A stretch of DNA of 64,000 bases from an uncultured bacterium (GCA_905214495.1 CAJMLW010000001.1:1-64000); one strand, 5' to 3'; positions 47,789 to 57,003 are shown, counted from the first letter of the stretch. Notes: generated from the sequence alone by a model not told the origin. A program made the numbers and translations.

Positions 47789-48091
47789 TTAATTTTGAGC
47801 CATATAGTCCATAGCTCTTGTTGGACTATCAGTTTTATATACAGGAACCTTTATTTTTGTTCCTGGTGTTAAATTACCAGAATCAGAAATATTATTTAAT
47901 TCCTTTACTGTATGTACTACCTCACGAACATCCACATTAGATGCAGTTGAACGTGATGCAATATCCCATAAGGTATCTCCAGATTTTACAGTAATCTCTT
48001 GAACACTATGTGATTCCATAGCAGGAGTTGTTTGTTGATAACCGATAACCATTGCAAAACAGATAGCAAGCATAATCATAATGTGTTTCAT
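47789..48091 (-). CDS. yneA: YneA-like SOS cell-division inhibitor (membrane anchor plus LysM)
   Basis: A 100-residue protein: N-terminal hydrophobic segment (residues 4-20), then a LysM domain with ITVKSGDTLWDIASRS and LTPGTKIKVP. In Bacillus, YneA has the same layout, lies divergent to lexA, and delays septum formation after DNA damage. That gene order is kept here and SOS boxes lie between the two genes. GAGGTAAT precedes the ATG. LysM proteins are common, so context carries much of the call. Confidence 0.82.
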   Translation of the reverse strand: MKHIMIMLAICFAMVIGYQQTTPAMESHSVQEITVKSGDTLWDIASRSTASNVDVREVVHTVKELNNISDSGNLTPGTKIKVPVYKTDSPTRAMDYMAQN

Positions 48092-48128
48092 AATACATTA
48101 CCTCTTTTATATATCGAACATAAAATTC

Positions 48129-48142
48129 AGAACGTTTGTTTG
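48129..48142. promoter_or_regulatory. Weak SOS (LexA) box
   Basis: AGAACGTTTGTTTG matches 11 of 14 positions of the Bacillus consensus CGAACRNRYGTTCG; close to the yneA start. Confidence 0.45.
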
Positions 48143-48164
48143 TTTACAATAAGATAATAGCACA

Positions 48165-48178
48165 CAAACGAATGTTCG
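48165..48178. promoter_or_regulatory. SOS (LexA) box 1
   Basis: CAAACGAATGTTCG matches 13 of 14 positions of CGAACRNRYGTTCG. It is likely to repress yneA and lexA. Confidence 0.82.
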
Positions 48179-48191
48179 GTCAAGTATTTTA

Positions 48192-48205
48192 AGAACAAAT
48201 GTTTG
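48192..48205. promoter_or_regulatory. SOS (LexA) box 2
   Basis: AGAACAAATGTTTG matches 12 of 14 positions; its last bases overlap the lexA -35, as expected for autorepression. Confidence 0.75.
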
Positions 48206-48231
48206 CAAAAGTGTAAAAATATCTATATAAT
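48203..48231 (+). promoter_or_regulatory. lexA promoter
   Basis: TTGCAA at 48203-48208, a 17-base spacer, TATAAT at 48226-48231. Confidence 0.75.
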
Positions 48232-48303
48232 AGAAATATAAAGAAAATAATTATAGTATACACTTTTACATATCCAATTTTTAGTACATATATGGAGGTT
48301 CCT

Positions 48304-48981
48304 GTGAGACGCCCAGCTACTGATATTAATACAAAACAACGTCGTATATTAGAGTTTATTCGAGATTCTTTACATAATGAATATCGTTGCCCTACTGTTC
48401 GTGAAATTTGTGCTTATGTAGGTCTTAGTTCTACGTCCACTGTTCAATCACATTTAAATACATTAGAAAAATTTGGGTATATTAAACGCGATCCTAATAA
48501 AAACCGTGCTATTACGATTTTAGATGAGGGAAAACCGAAGGTTTCTATATCTAAGGAAAACAATGAGACTACTAGTTCAGATAATTTTGAATTCCTTGGT
48601 ACGGGATTGAAACAAGTTCCTCTTATCGGTACAGTACAAGCAGGCACACCAATTACAGCGGTTGAAAATTTAGAGGCTACATTGACCTTACCTGTTCAAC
48701 TTACAGGAGATTCGGATTGCTTTATGCTTCGTGTTCAAGGGGAATCGATGATGAATATTGGTATGTATGAAGGTGATATGTTAATTGTACGTCATCAAAA
48801 TATAGCTAATAATGGCGATGTTGTAGTGGCTCGCATCGATGATGAAGCAACTGTAAAACGTTTCTATAAGGAAAATGGTCACATTCGTTTACAACCTGAA
48901 AATGATAACTTTGATCCTATCATTGTTGATGATTGTCATATTGAAGGCCTTGTAATTGGATTAGTACGTGATAGAATATAA
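48304..48981 (+). CDS. lexA: SOS repressor LexA
   Basis: LexA represses DNA-damage genes and cleaves itself when RecA filaments form. From the GTG at 48304 (GGAGG 6 bases before) it has 225 residues; an ATG at 48292 would start just before that site. The winged helix (TVREICAYVGLSSTSTVQ) is at about residues 25-70, the cleavage site is in TVQAGTPIT, and the catalytic Ser and Lys are in GESMMN and DEATVKRF. Divergent to yneA, with boxes between. Confidence 0.95.
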   Translation: MRRPATDINTKQRRILEFIRDSLHNEYRCPTVREICAYVGLSSTSTVQSHLNTLEKFGYIKRDPNKNRAITILDEGKPKVSISKENNETTSSDNFEFLGTGLKQVPLIGTVQAGTPITAVENLEATLTLPVQLTGDSDCFMLRVQGESMMNIGMYEGDMLIVRHQNIANNGDVVVARIDDEATVKRFYKENGHIRLQPENDNFDPIIVDDCHIEGLVIGLVRDRI

Positions 48982-48982
48982 C

Positions 48983-49014
48983 AAAAAGACGGCAACATAT
49001 GTTGCCGTCTCTTT
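48983..49014. terminator. Terminator between lexA and the BASS transporter gene
   Basis: AGACGGCAAC pairs with GTTGCCGTCT around ATAT; an A-run precedes and CTTTG follows. It serves lexA and the convergent transporter. Confidence 0.85.
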
Positions 49015-49015
49015 G

Positions 49016-49951
49016 TTATATTGAGATTTTATTTCTACGTATACTAGCGAAAATTGCGCCAGATATATTATGCCATACACTAAAAATAGCTCCTACTAGA
49101 GTTGCGAGAGGGTTTAAAGCAAAATTAGTTGCTGCTAGCGTTACGGCTAACCCACTATTTTGCATACCTACTTCTATTGCTAATGCAGTGGTTTTATTAT
49201 ATCTTAATTTAAGAATTTTTGCTACACTTAAGCCTAATAGTAATCCTAAGATATTATGTATACCAACTACAACGAGTGTTAGTAAGCCAGAGACTAATAG
49301 TTTTTCTCTATTAACTGCTATAATAGCTGCTATTAATAAGATAATAGCAATCATTGAAAATATAGGACTTATGCTGGTTAATGTATTAATATTTGATTTA
49401 CAAATATATTGAATGACACCACCTAATAAGATTGGTACAATAATGACTTTCACCATTGTAATCATCATGGGGAGTAATGCAACATCTACCCAAGCACCAC
49501 CGATATATAAAATCAATAATGGTGTTACAATAGGTGCTATTAATGTCGATGTGATTGTCATTCCTACTGAAAGAGGTACATCACCTTTAGCAATATAGGT
49601 AATAACATTACTTGCTGTTCCACCAGGACAGCAGCCCACTAATATGACTCCGATTGCAATATCTGCTGGTAAGGTGAATACATGGCAAATGGCCCATGCC
49701 AATACAGGCATGATTGTATATTGTGCAAGAACACCAATACAAATATCTTTTGGATGTCTAAAAATATTACATAGGTTTTCAAACTTAATAGTGAGCCCCA
49801 TCCCAAACATAGCGATGCCAAGTAAAAATGATGTATAAGCTATAGCCCATGTAAAATATGAAGGAACTATATAGGCTATACATGAAAAGCCAATAATTAG
49901 GACCATTAAGTATTTGGAAATAAAATGAGTTATTGTTTGTAAAGAGTGCAT
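49016..49951 (-). CDS. Bile acid:sodium symporter (BASS) family transporter
   Basis: A 311-residue membrane protein with about nine to ten segments. Family motifs are GCCPGGTASNVITYIAKGD and ALAIEVGMQNSGLAV. The family includes PanS, a ketopantoate carrier; here the gene starts 12 bases after panC on the same strand, which supports a pantothenate-related role, but the substrate is not readable from sequence. It ends the panD-panC unit and is convergent to lexA. Confidence 0.85.
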   Translation of the reverse strand: MHSLQTITHFISKYLMVLIIGFSCIAYIVPSYFTWAIAYTSFLLGIAMFGMGLTIKFENLCNIFRHPKDICIGVLAQYTIMPVLAWAICHVFTLPADIAIGVILVGCCPGGTASNVITYIAKGDVPLSVGMTITSTLIAPIVTPLLILYIGGAWVDVALLPMMITMVKVIIVPILLGGVIQYICKSNINTLTSISPIFSMIAIILLIAAIIAVNREKLLVSGLLTLVVVGIHNILGLLLGLSVAKILKLRYNKTTALAIEVGMQNSGLAVTLAATNFALNPLATLVGAIFSVWHNISGAIFASIRRNKISI

Positions 49952-49963
49952 AACTTCTCCTCT

Positions 49964-50806
49964 CTAATTTGTATCGAAAGAGAAGTTATCGATAAGGCGT
50001 GTAGACCCAATATATACAGCCATTGCAACTAATACTGGAGATGTAATCTCATGAACTGGTTGCATTGTATTAGCATCAACAACTGAGATATAATCTATTT
50101 TTGCTAATGGCTCTGTATTAACTATATTTGTCATAGCATTAATGATACTATCAGCAGAGGCTCCACGATTAATACATTCTTTTCCTTCTTGAATAGCTTT
50201 ATATAATATTGTAGCAGCTTTTCGCTCTTCACTAGATAAATATGTATTACGAGAAGATTTTGCTAGACCATCCGATTCACGAACGATTGGCACTCCAATT
50301 ATATTGACCGGAAAATTTAAATCAAACACCATTTTACGAATAATGGCTAGTTGTTGTGCATCTTTTTCACCAAAGTAGGCATTGGTAGGTTGAATAATAT
50401 TAAATAGCTTTGTTACAACTGTACAAACACCTTTGAAGTGAATAGGTCTACTAATACCACACAATGTATCAGATAACTCAACAATATTTACAAATGCTTT
50501 TCTATCATGATACATTTCATCTGATGTTGGAGAAAATATAATATCCGCCTTATGGGCTTCACAAAGGGATTTATCTCTATTAATATCACGTGGATAAGAA
50601 TTTAGGTCTTCGTTTTCACCAAACTGAGTTGGATTAACAAATATAGATACAATGACCTTATCATTATCCTTTCTAGCTTGATCTATCAATGCGGCATGAC
50701 CATCATGTAAATATCCCATTGTTGGTACAAAACCAATAGAATATCCTTTATCTTTCCAATGGTTTACTATGCTGCGTATATTTTCGATTGTAGTTATAAT
50801 TTCCAT
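49964..50806 (-). CDS. panC: Pantoate-beta-alanine ligase
   Basis: PanC joins pantoate and beta-alanine using ATP to make pantothenate. It has 280 residues, the usual length. Motifs: FVPTMGYLHDGHAALI (HxGH-like), FVNPTQFGENEDL, NAYFGEKDAQQLAIIRKMV and LAKSSRNTYLS. A GGAGGCAT sequence lies upstream of the ATG. Gene order on the minus strand is panD, panC, BASS transporter; panB is not in the window, so ketopantoate or pantoate may have to be imported. Confidence 0.96.
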   Translation of the reverse strand: MEIITTIENIRSIVNHWKDKGYSIGFVPTMGYLHDGHAALIDQARKDNDKVIVSIFVNPTQFGENEDLNSYPRDINRDKSLCEAHKADIIFSPTSDEMYHDRKAFVNIVELSDTLCGISRPIHFKGVCTVVTKLFNIIQPTNAYFGEKDAQQLAIIRKMVFDLNFPVNIIGVPIVRESDGLAKSSRNTYLSSEERKAATILYKAIQEGKECINRGASADSIINAMTNIVNTEPLAKIDYISVVDANTMQPVHEITSPVLVAMAVYIGSTRLIDNFSFDTN

Positions 50807-50883
50807 AATAATGCCTCCGATACTTATAAATTGTAAATACGAAGATAGTCCTATACAGTCTACTGTAATTCGATCAAAGACAA

Positions 50884-51276
50884 TTAATTTTGATCAACTA
50901 ATAAACCATGTTTTTCATAGTTTTTTATATGACTTATCTTATTATTTTCATCTACAAATACAACAAGAGGCTTATGGCTCTCTACTTCTTTTTCATTTAG
51001 TTGAGCATAACACATGATAATTACTTTATCATGTACTTGCACATGTCTTGCTGCAGCGCCATTTAAGCATATAACACCACTGCCTGCTTCGCCAGCAATC
51101 GTATATGTGCTAAAACGTGCTCCATTATTAATGTTTACAATTTGAACTTGTTCATATTCTCGAATTCCAGATGCATTCAAAAGGTCCGTATCAATTGTAA
51201 TGCTCCCGACATAATCAAGTTCTGCCTGTGTCACAGTAGCTCTGTGAATTTTACCTTTTAACATTGTTAGTTCCAT
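50884..51276 (-). CDS. panD: Aspartate 1-decarboxylase (pyruvoyl enzyme)
   Basis: PanD makes beta-alanine from aspartate and cleaves itself at a Gly-Ser bond to form its pyruvoyl group; the pair lies in [12 protein letters not shown]. From 51276 it has 130 residues, normal for PanD; AAGGAG lies 6 bases before that ATG. A longer ORF start at 51348 has no ribosome site and is rejected. [21 protein letters not shown] is typical. A TGA-TATAAT at about 51393-51401 on the minus strand is a possible promoter. Confidence 0.95.
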   Translation of the reverse strand: MELTMLKGKIHRATVTQAELDYVGSITIDTDLLNASGIREYEQVQIVNINNGARFSTYTIAGEAGSGVICLNGAAARHVQVHDKVIIMCYAQLNEKEVESHKPLVVFVDENNKISHIKNYEKHGLLVDQN

Positions 51277-51480
51277 GTTAAACTCCTTGTGTTTTAATGT
51301 AATCGCCTTATGGTCGATTCGAAATATCACAATCATTTTATTTATCATGAATTAACAGTAGACTTGAGTATAGTTAAAAATACTATCTCCATGTGAGATT
51401 ATATCATAAAACAATCTTGATAAGAAAAAATATATTTATAGGCATATAAAATAACGTTTATAATGTATTTCTTATAAAAC

Positions 51481-51519
51481 AAAAACCAGTAGTTACAAAT
51501 TGTAGCTACTGATTTTTAG
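51481..51519 (-). terminator. Terminator of the dapB-asd-dapA operon
   Basis: On the minus strand AATCAGTAGCTACA pairs with TGTAACTACTGGTT followed by TTTGTTTTAT, 12 bases after the dapA stop. Confidence 0.82.
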
Positions 51520-51531
51520 TATAGTAATATG

Positions 51532-52419
51532 TTATTGTAAATATTCAGCTAATGCCTTATCAATGTATGCAGCTTCTTCTTGAGAAGGTTCACACATAGG
51601 TAAGTTGAATATACCTGCTGGTAAACCTATTTTACGAGCTGCATATTTAACTGGAATTGGATTTGTTGTAATGAACATAGCCTTAGTAATTTCAGCTAAT
51701 TTTTGATGTAATTGCGTTGATTTTTTATTATTTCCTTCTTCAAAAGCCGCAATCATATCATTCATATCTTGGCCAGCCACATGGGATACTACAGAAATAA
51801 CACCGGTGCCGCCAACGGAAAGAATTGGTAGTGTAAGACCATCATCTCCGCTATATACCATGAAATCATCACCAGGCATTAAACGCTTAATTTCAGAAGC
51901 AATCATTAAATTACCACTAGCCTCTTTAATGGCACAAATATGTGGATATTCCTTATGAAGGCGAGCTAATGTAGCTGGAAATATTCCAGTTCCTACACGA
52001 CCAGGTACATTGTACACCATAATAGGTAATGTGGTAGCCTCTGCAATAGATTTAAAATGCAAATATTGACCTTGTTGATTAGGTTTATTGTAATACGGTA
52101 CAACAACTAATAATCCATCGATACCAGGAATCGCAGATACTTCTTTAACAAAGTCTACAGAACCCTTTGTATCATTGGAACCTACATTAGCTATAATAGT
52201 ACCTTTATCTCCGCAGAATTCAGCAACGGCTTTAAATAAAGCAATCTTGCTTTCACGGGACATAGTAGGATTTTCACCTGTGGTACCACAAACAACTAAG
52301 CCATCAGACCCATGATTCAATAGATGCTCTGCAATAGCTACGTTATTTTTAATGTTGACTGATCCATCATCATTAAATGATGTAATCATAGCCGTTAATA
52401 CACGACCAAAGGTTTTCAT
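51532..52419 (-). CDS. dapA: 4-hydroxy-tetrahydrodipicolinate synthase
   Basis: DapA condenses pyruvate and aspartate semialdehyde, the first committed step to lysine and diaminopimelate. It has 295 residues. CGTTGENPTMS, MVYNVPGRVGTGI and the Schiff-base Lys in CAIKEASGN are present. It is the last of dapB-asd-dapA, 24 bases after asd. Regulation is by the lysine riboswitch upstream of dapB. The upstream sequence has GGGGGAG before the ATG. Confidence 0.97.
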   Translation of the reverse strand: MKTFGRVLTAMITSFNDDGSVNIKNNVAIAEHLLNHGSDGLVVCGTTGENPTMSRESKIALFKAVAEFCGDKGTIIANVGSNDTKGSVDFVKEVSAIPGIDGLLVVVPYYNKPNQQGQYLHFKSIAEATTLPIMVYNVPGRVGTGIFPATLARLHKEYPHICAIKEASGNLMIASEIKRLMPGDDFMVYSGDDGLTLPILSVGGTGVISVVSHVAGQDMNDMIAAFEEGNNKKSTQLHQKLAEITKAMFITTNPIPVKYAARKIGLPAGIFNLPMCEPSQEEAAYIDKALAEYLQ

Positions 52420-52442
52420 ATATTTCTCCCCCTTGATAGATA

Positions 52443-53474
52443 TTAAAACGCTTCCTTTTCTACCAAGTATTCTGCAATTTGCAATGCATTTAATGCAGCA
52501 CCCTTACGGATTTGGTCACCTACAATCCAGAAATTCATGCCTTTATCATTGTATAAATCTTTACGGATACGACCGATTTCACAGTCATTTTGATTAGATG
52601 TATATAGTGGCATAGGGTATTCTTGTTCTGCTGGATTATCTTTTACTTGTAATCCTGGGAATGCAGCACAAGCCTTGCGGAATGCTTCTACAGATACTGG
52701 TTCTTCTGTTTCTACTAATACAGATTCAGAATGAGAACGATATACTGGAACACGAACAGTTGTTGGCACTATTTGAATCGTGTCATCATGAAGAATTTTG
52801 TGTGTTTCATTCACCATCTTCATCTCTTCTTTAGTATAATCGTTTTCTAAGAATACATCAATTTGTGGTAACAAATTGAAAGCAATTGGAAAGTGTTTTG
52901 GTGCAGAACCTGTTGGCAATAAATTTGCAGTCATTTCTTTACCTTCAGCATATTCTTTTACTTGATTTTGTAGTTCTTCAATACCTTCTTTACCAGCACC
53001 AGATACGGCTTGGTATGTAGATACTACAATGCGTTTGATTGGGGAAATGTCGTGCAATGGTTTCAAACCAAGGCTCATGATGATTGTAGAGCAGTTTGGA
53101 TTGGCAATGATACCCTTATGTTTCAAAATATCTTCAGGGTTAACTTCAGGTACAACGAGTGGAACCTCTGGATCCATACGGAATGCACTGGAGTTATCAA
53201 TAACAATAGCACCGCGTTTAGCTGCTTCTGGAGCTAATGTTTTAGAAATAGAGCCACCTGCAAATAAAGCGATATCAATGCCATCAAAGGATTCTGGTTT
53301 AGCTTCTTCTACAACATATGTTTTTCCATTAACTGTAAGTTCCGTACCAGCAGAACGAGCAGAAGCCAATAGTTTCAAATTTTCATAAGGAAAATTACGC
53401 TCTTCAATAAGTGTAATGAATTCTGCCCCTACTGCACCAGTAGCACCAAGAATTGCAAGATTAGGTTTTCTCAT
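52443..53474 (-). CDS. asd: Aspartate-semialdehyde dehydrogenase
   Basis: Asd reduces aspartyl phosphate to aspartate semialdehyde, at the branch to lysine, threonine and methionine. From 53474 it has 343 residues; GGAGA lies 7 bases upstream, and the TTG at 53489 is rejected. The NADP site is LAILGATGAVGAEFI and the catalytic Cys is in NPNCSTIIM. It lies between dapB and dapA, which gives substrate supply to DapA. Confidence 0.97.
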   Translation of the reverse strand: MRKPNLAILGATGAVGAEFITLIEERNFPYENLKLLASARSAGTELTVNGKTYVVEEAKPESFDGIDIALFAGGSISKTLAPEAAKRGAIVIDNSSAFRMDPEVPLVVPEVNPEDILKHKGIIANPNCSTIIMSLGLKPLHDISPIKRIVVSTYQAVSGAGKEGIEELQNQVKEYAEGKEMTANLLPTGSAPKHFPIAFNLLPQIDVFLENDYTKEEMKMVNETHKILHDDTIQIVPTTVRVPVYRSHSESVLVETEEPVSVEAFRKACAAFPGLQVKDNPAEQEYPMPLYTSNQNDCEIGRIRKDLYNDKGMNFWIVGDQIRKGAALNALQIAEYLVEKEAF

Positions 53475-53510
53475 TGTGTATCTCCTCAATTAATCAATTG
53501 TTGTTCAGTA

Positions 53511-54308
53511 TTATAAATAATGTTCTAAGCCATATGTTAAGCCTGGTTTAGATGCAATTTTTTTACATGCTAGAACGACACCAGGCATGAAGGATAAACG
53601 GCTTAAGCTATCATGACGAATTGTTAATGTTTCATCATAGCCGCCAAATAATACTTGTTGATGTGCTACATAACCAGGAAGACGAACGCTATGGATAGTA
53701 ACATTGTCGACTTTTGCACCACGTGCACCTGGTAAACTTTCACGTGTTAAATCTTCAGAACCTGTCACATTTGCAGCCTCTTTTGCATCATTGATTAATT
53801 TAGCTGTCAAAATAGATGTACCAGATGGAGCATCATATTTATGGTTGTGATGCAATTCGATAATTTCTACATCAGGGAAATATGGCGCTAATTCAGCAGC
53901 TACTTTCATCATCATAACAGCGCCTAATGAGAAATTAGGTGCTACCAAACAATTGGCATTATGTTTTAAACCGATTTCATTCAATTCGTTGCGTTGTTCT
54001 TCAGTTAGGCCTGTTGTGCCTATTACAATATGCACGCCAGCACTAAGAATTTTTTTGGCATTTTCGAAAATAACAGCAGGATTTGTGAAATCAACGATAA
54101 CGTCAGGTTTATTATCGCCCAATACTTCGTCAATAGTTTCAGCCATTGTGATATGTAATGGTTCAATTCCTGCTACAGTGCCCACATCTTCACCTTCTTT
54201 AGATGGATCGATGCCACCAATCATTGTCAATTCAGAATCTGCATGTACTGCTTTTACGACTTCGCGGCCCATTTTGCCACCTGCACCGTTTACCATTACT
54301 CTAATCAT
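53511..54308 (-). CDS. dapB: 4-hydroxy-tetrahydrodipicolinate reductase
   Basis: DapB reduces the DapA product. From 54308 it has 265 residues; GGAGGT lies 6 bases before and is directly behind the riboswitch terminator T-run. Motifs: VNGAGGKMGREVV, VIGTTGLTEEQ, and the dihydrodipicolinate site ELHHNHKYDAPSGTS. First gene of the lysine-controlled operon, with asd 36 bases downstream. Confidence 0.97.
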   Translation of the reverse strand: MIRVMVNGAGGKMGREVVKAVHADSELTMIGGIDPSKEGEDVGTVAGIEPLHITMAETIDEVLGDNKPDVIVDFTNPAVIFENAKKILSAGVHIVIGTTGLTEEQRNELNEIGLKHNANCLVAPNFSLGAVMMMKVAAELAPYFPDVEIIELHHNHKYDAPSGTSILTAKLINDAKEAANVTGSEDLTRESLPGARGAKVDNVTIHSVRLPGYVAHQQVLFGGYDETLTIRHDSLSRLSFMPGVVLACKKIASKPGLTYGLEHYL

Positions 54309-54317
54309 ATTTACCTC

Positions 54318-54348
54318 CAAAAAAAGCCAGTGGAGGCATCCACTGGCT
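54318..54348 (-). terminator. Regulated terminator of the lysine riboswitch
   Basis: On the minus strand AGCCAGTGGA pairs with TCCACTGGCT around TGCC, followed by seven T. It ends just before the dapB ribosome site. Confidence 0.9.
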
Positions 54349-54389
54349 TAATATATACGATATATGACACATCGTTCATTAAACAAGAA

Positions 54390-54565
54390 TTATGATAGCA
54401 CTCCACCAATGTAATATTGGTGACAGTCGTCTACCTATTAAATAGACAACCAGCACGATAATTTGGCTGTCATCCCACTTCGGCAAGTACACCTTTTATC
54501 ATGAATCATTGTTTGCCGGCTCCTCATGATGACTATTTATACCCGCGCCTCTACCTTATTATTGA
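54390..54565 (-). ncRNA. Lysine riboswitch (L box)
   Basis: On the minus strand the L-box hallmarks are present in order: AAGGTAGAGGCGCG, TGAGGAGCCGGCAAAC, CTTGCCGAAGTGGGATGACA, CTGGTTGTC...ACGACTGTCACC, and TGGTGGAGTGCTATC at the 3' end. GGTAG and CTATC close helix P1. With the terminator downstream, lysine binding would turn the dapB-asd-dapA operon off. Confidence 0.92.
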
Positions 54566-54602
54566 GTTAATATAATAAGTATAAGTAATTATGCGTATTT
54601 AG

Positions 54603-56267
54603 TCAATGAAAATGGTCAATAAGTTCTTGTGCAGCAGCAAGTGCTGTATGAGACATTCCCTTGCCGGACATCATGGATGCGATTTGTGAAAGCCGTTCTT
54701 CCTCGCTCAATTCAGATAATGTGGAAATAGTACGGCCTTCTTGTTCTTGCTTAGATAAGTGATAATGCTGTTTTGCAATACTTGCTGTTTGTGGTAAATG
54801 AGTAATACAGAATACTTGATTTGTCTTGGAAAGAGCTAAGATTTTTTCAGCTACCTTTAATGCTATATCTCCACTTATACCGACATCGATTTCATCGAAT
54901 ACAAGTGTTTTGTGATTATCTGTACGGAAAACGGATTTTAGTGCCAGTGCAATGCGAGCCAATTCACCACCAGATGCAACTTTATGTAATGGTAGCAATT
55001 GTTCGCCTTTATTAGCGGTAAATAATAATTCAATTGATTTAGCGCCTAATGGTAAGAGTTCTTTACTTTCATCTATGAAAAAACGAATATCCCCTTTTTC
55101 CATACCTAAATCAACAATTTCAGCTCGTAGTTGTTTAGCAATTAGATCTGCATTTTCACGACGTATAAAAATTAATGCTGTTAAAGCTGTTTTTGCAACC
55201 TTTTCTTTTTCCACTAATTGTTGTTCTAAAGCACCTTGTTCACAAACTTCGGATTCTAATTCCTCTAAGCGTTGTTGCGCCTTTTCTTCATAATTTAATA
55301 TATCTTGGACTGTTTCGCCGTACTTCTTTTTAAGACCATAGATTACAGAGTCTCTATCTTGGCAGTATGCATAGCGTTCTTCGTCATAACTAATAGAATC
55401 TCGGTATCGATCAAGAGATTGAGCAGCTTCTTCTAATTGAAAGTATGCGGAATTAACGAGTTCAGAGATTTCTTTAACCTCATCATCATATTTTACAAGA
55501 TCATTTACTTCTACCTTGATAGCATTAACTGTGTCTAATAATGGATGCCTGCCTCCATAAAAAGCATCATAACATGAACTAAGTACCTTATCAATATGAT
55601 CGAAGCTATCTAAACGTTTCAATTCTTCAGCAATAGATTCATCCTCGCCTATTTGTAATCCAGCCTCTTCTATTTCATCGATTTGAAAACGAAGCATATC
55701 AAGTTCACGGGCTCGTTCAGCCATGTGCTCAGATAAATTATCTAGAGCTTGCTTGGCCTCTTTATATTCTTTATAGGCTGCTTTATATTCTTTATAAGCC
55801 TTACTACCAGCCTGGTTATAACCATCTAAATACTCATGATGTGAATCAGGATTTAATAATTTTTGATTACTGTATTGACCGTGAATATCGGCTAATAATA
55901 GACCAATCTCTTTGAGTGCCTTTAGAGGAATGGGTTGATCATTAGCCAATATAATAGATTTACCAGATGTATTAAAGGACCTAGATAAAATTAGTTGATT
56001 GTCTTCTACCAATATATTTTTTGATTGTAATAAATCTAATAAACTTTGGTGATTGGCAATATCGAATATGCCATCTATAACAAAACTATCTTTACCATGA
56101 CGAATAAACTCGCTGCTAGCGCGTTCTCCTAATAGAATACTGAAAGCATCCATTAATATGGATTTACCTGCCCCAGTTTCGCCGGTAAAGATAGTTATGC
56201 CATCTTTAAATGAAATATTCATTTGCTCAATCAACGCAAAATTTCGAATGCACATTTGCGTCAACAT
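54603..56267 (-). CDS. recN: DNA repair protein RecN
   Basis: RecN is an SMC-like ATPase acting early at double-strand breaks. It has 554 residues. Walker A is FTGETGAGKSILMDA near residue 28, followed by two long coiled-coil arms (residues about 150-370), then the signature ASGGELARIALALKS and Walker B TLVFDEIDVGISG. It begins 7 bases after the argR stop, the argR-recN order being conserved in Firmicutes. No SOS box was seen at the shared promoter. Confidence 0.95.
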   Translation of the reverse strand: MLTQMCIRNFALIEQMNISFKDGITIFTGETGAGKSILMDAFSILLGERASSEFIRHGKDSFVIDGIFDIANHQSLLDLLQSKNILVEDNQLILSRSFNTSGKSIILANDQPIPLKALKEIGLLLADIHGQYSNQKLLNPDSHHEYLDGYNQAGSKAYKEYKAAYKEYKEAKQALDNLSEHMAERARELDMLRFQIDEIEEAGLQIGEDESIAEELKRLDSFDHIDKVLSSCYDAFYGGRHPLLDTVNAIKVEVNDLVKYDDEVKEISELVNSAYFQLEEAAQSLDRYRDSISYDEERYAYCQDRDSVIYGLKKKYGETVQDILNYEEKAQQRLEELESEVCEQGALEQQLVEKEKVAKTALTALIFIRRENADLIAKQLRAEIVDLGMEKGDIRFFIDESKELLPLGAKSIELLFTANKGEQLLPLHKVASGGELARIALALKSVFRTDNHKTLVFDEIDVGISGDIALKVAEKILALSKTNQVFCITHLPQTASIAKQHYHLSKQEQEGRTISTLSELSEEERLSQIASMMSGKGMSHTALAAAQELIDHFH

Positions 56268-56274
56268 ATAATTA

Positions 56275-56730
56275 CTAATCCTTCATTAAATCTTGAATTC
56301 TAGAAAGAATTGCAGGTACCTCAGCTTCGGAGCGCGCGATAAGTAAAATTGTATCATCTCCTGCGAGTGTACCAATTAATTCAGACCATTTTGCATGATC
56401 AATAGAAAATGCTACAGATTGAGCAGAGCCAGGAATCGTATGTAGCACGACCTGATTTAAGCTATGATCAACCTTGATCAAGGAATCTTGGAATAAACGG
56501 TTAATACGACTACGTGATAATACTACATTTTCTTCTGGAGATAATGCGTATCGATAATGTCCATCGCCAGTTGGTATTTTAATTAACATTAATTCTTTGA
56601 TGTCACGAGAGACAGTAGCCTGTGTTACTTCTATGCCTTCTTGTAATAAAGCCGCTGCTAACTCCTCTTGTGTTTCAATCGCCTTAGACTGGACAATTTC
56701 CTTAATTTTGTTATAGCGATAGCGTTTCAT
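56275..56730 (-). CDS. argR: Arginine repressor ArgR
   Basis: ArgR senses arginine and controls its synthesis and breakdown as a hexamer. From 56730 it has 151 residues, preceded by GGGAG; a longer ORF reaching 56757 is rejected. The N-terminal winged helix carries VTQATVSRDIKEL and the C-terminal arginine-binding domain carries IGTLAGDDTILLIAR. It is the first gene before recN. Its promoter overlaps an inverted repeat that may be an operator. Confidence 0.93.
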   Translation of the reverse strand: MKRYRYNKIKEIVQSKAIETQEELAAALLQEGIEVTQATVSRDIKELMLIKIPTGDGHYRYALSPEENVVLSRSRINRLFQDSLIKVDHSLNQVVLHTIPGSAQSVAFSIDHAKWSELIGTLAGDDTILLIARSEAEVPAILSRIQDLMKD

Positions 56731-56789
56731 TTTTTGCTCCCTTTTTTTTACTTGCACATAAAAGAGAATAGTATCTTTCCTACATTATT

Positions 56790-56820
56790 ATACCATATAT
56801 TCAAAATTAATATATGGTAT
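56790..56820. promoter_or_regulatory. Inverted repeat overlapping the argR promoter
   Basis: ATACCATATATT (56790-56801) is an exact inverse of AATATATGGTAT (56809-56820). Its edge overlaps a minus-strand TATAAT. It does not resemble a clean ARG box, so the binding protein is open. Confidence 0.5.
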
Positions 56821-56975
56821 ATTCCGTATATACCATACGTGTTATGCATATTGTACTAATAATTAATAATTAGTTAATTTATGGAGTTTTTACCTCTTAT
56901 AAACACACGTAATATATGGTTCATCTATTTATAGAGAATTTATGATTAACGATTTTTACAGGTATGTTGCATAAA

Positions 56976-57003
56976 TAAAAGACCCATTAATGGGCCTTTT
57001 ATT
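56976..57003 (-). terminator. Terminator of the asp23-mnmM operon
   Basis: On the minus strand AAAGGCCCA pairs with TGGGTCTTT (one G-T pair) around TTAA, followed by TATTTATG. Confidence 0.7.

Noticed and set aside
48999..49412. Plus-strand ORF of 137 residues opposite the BASS transporter
   Set aside because: The transporter frame carries the family motifs; the other frame is its shadow.
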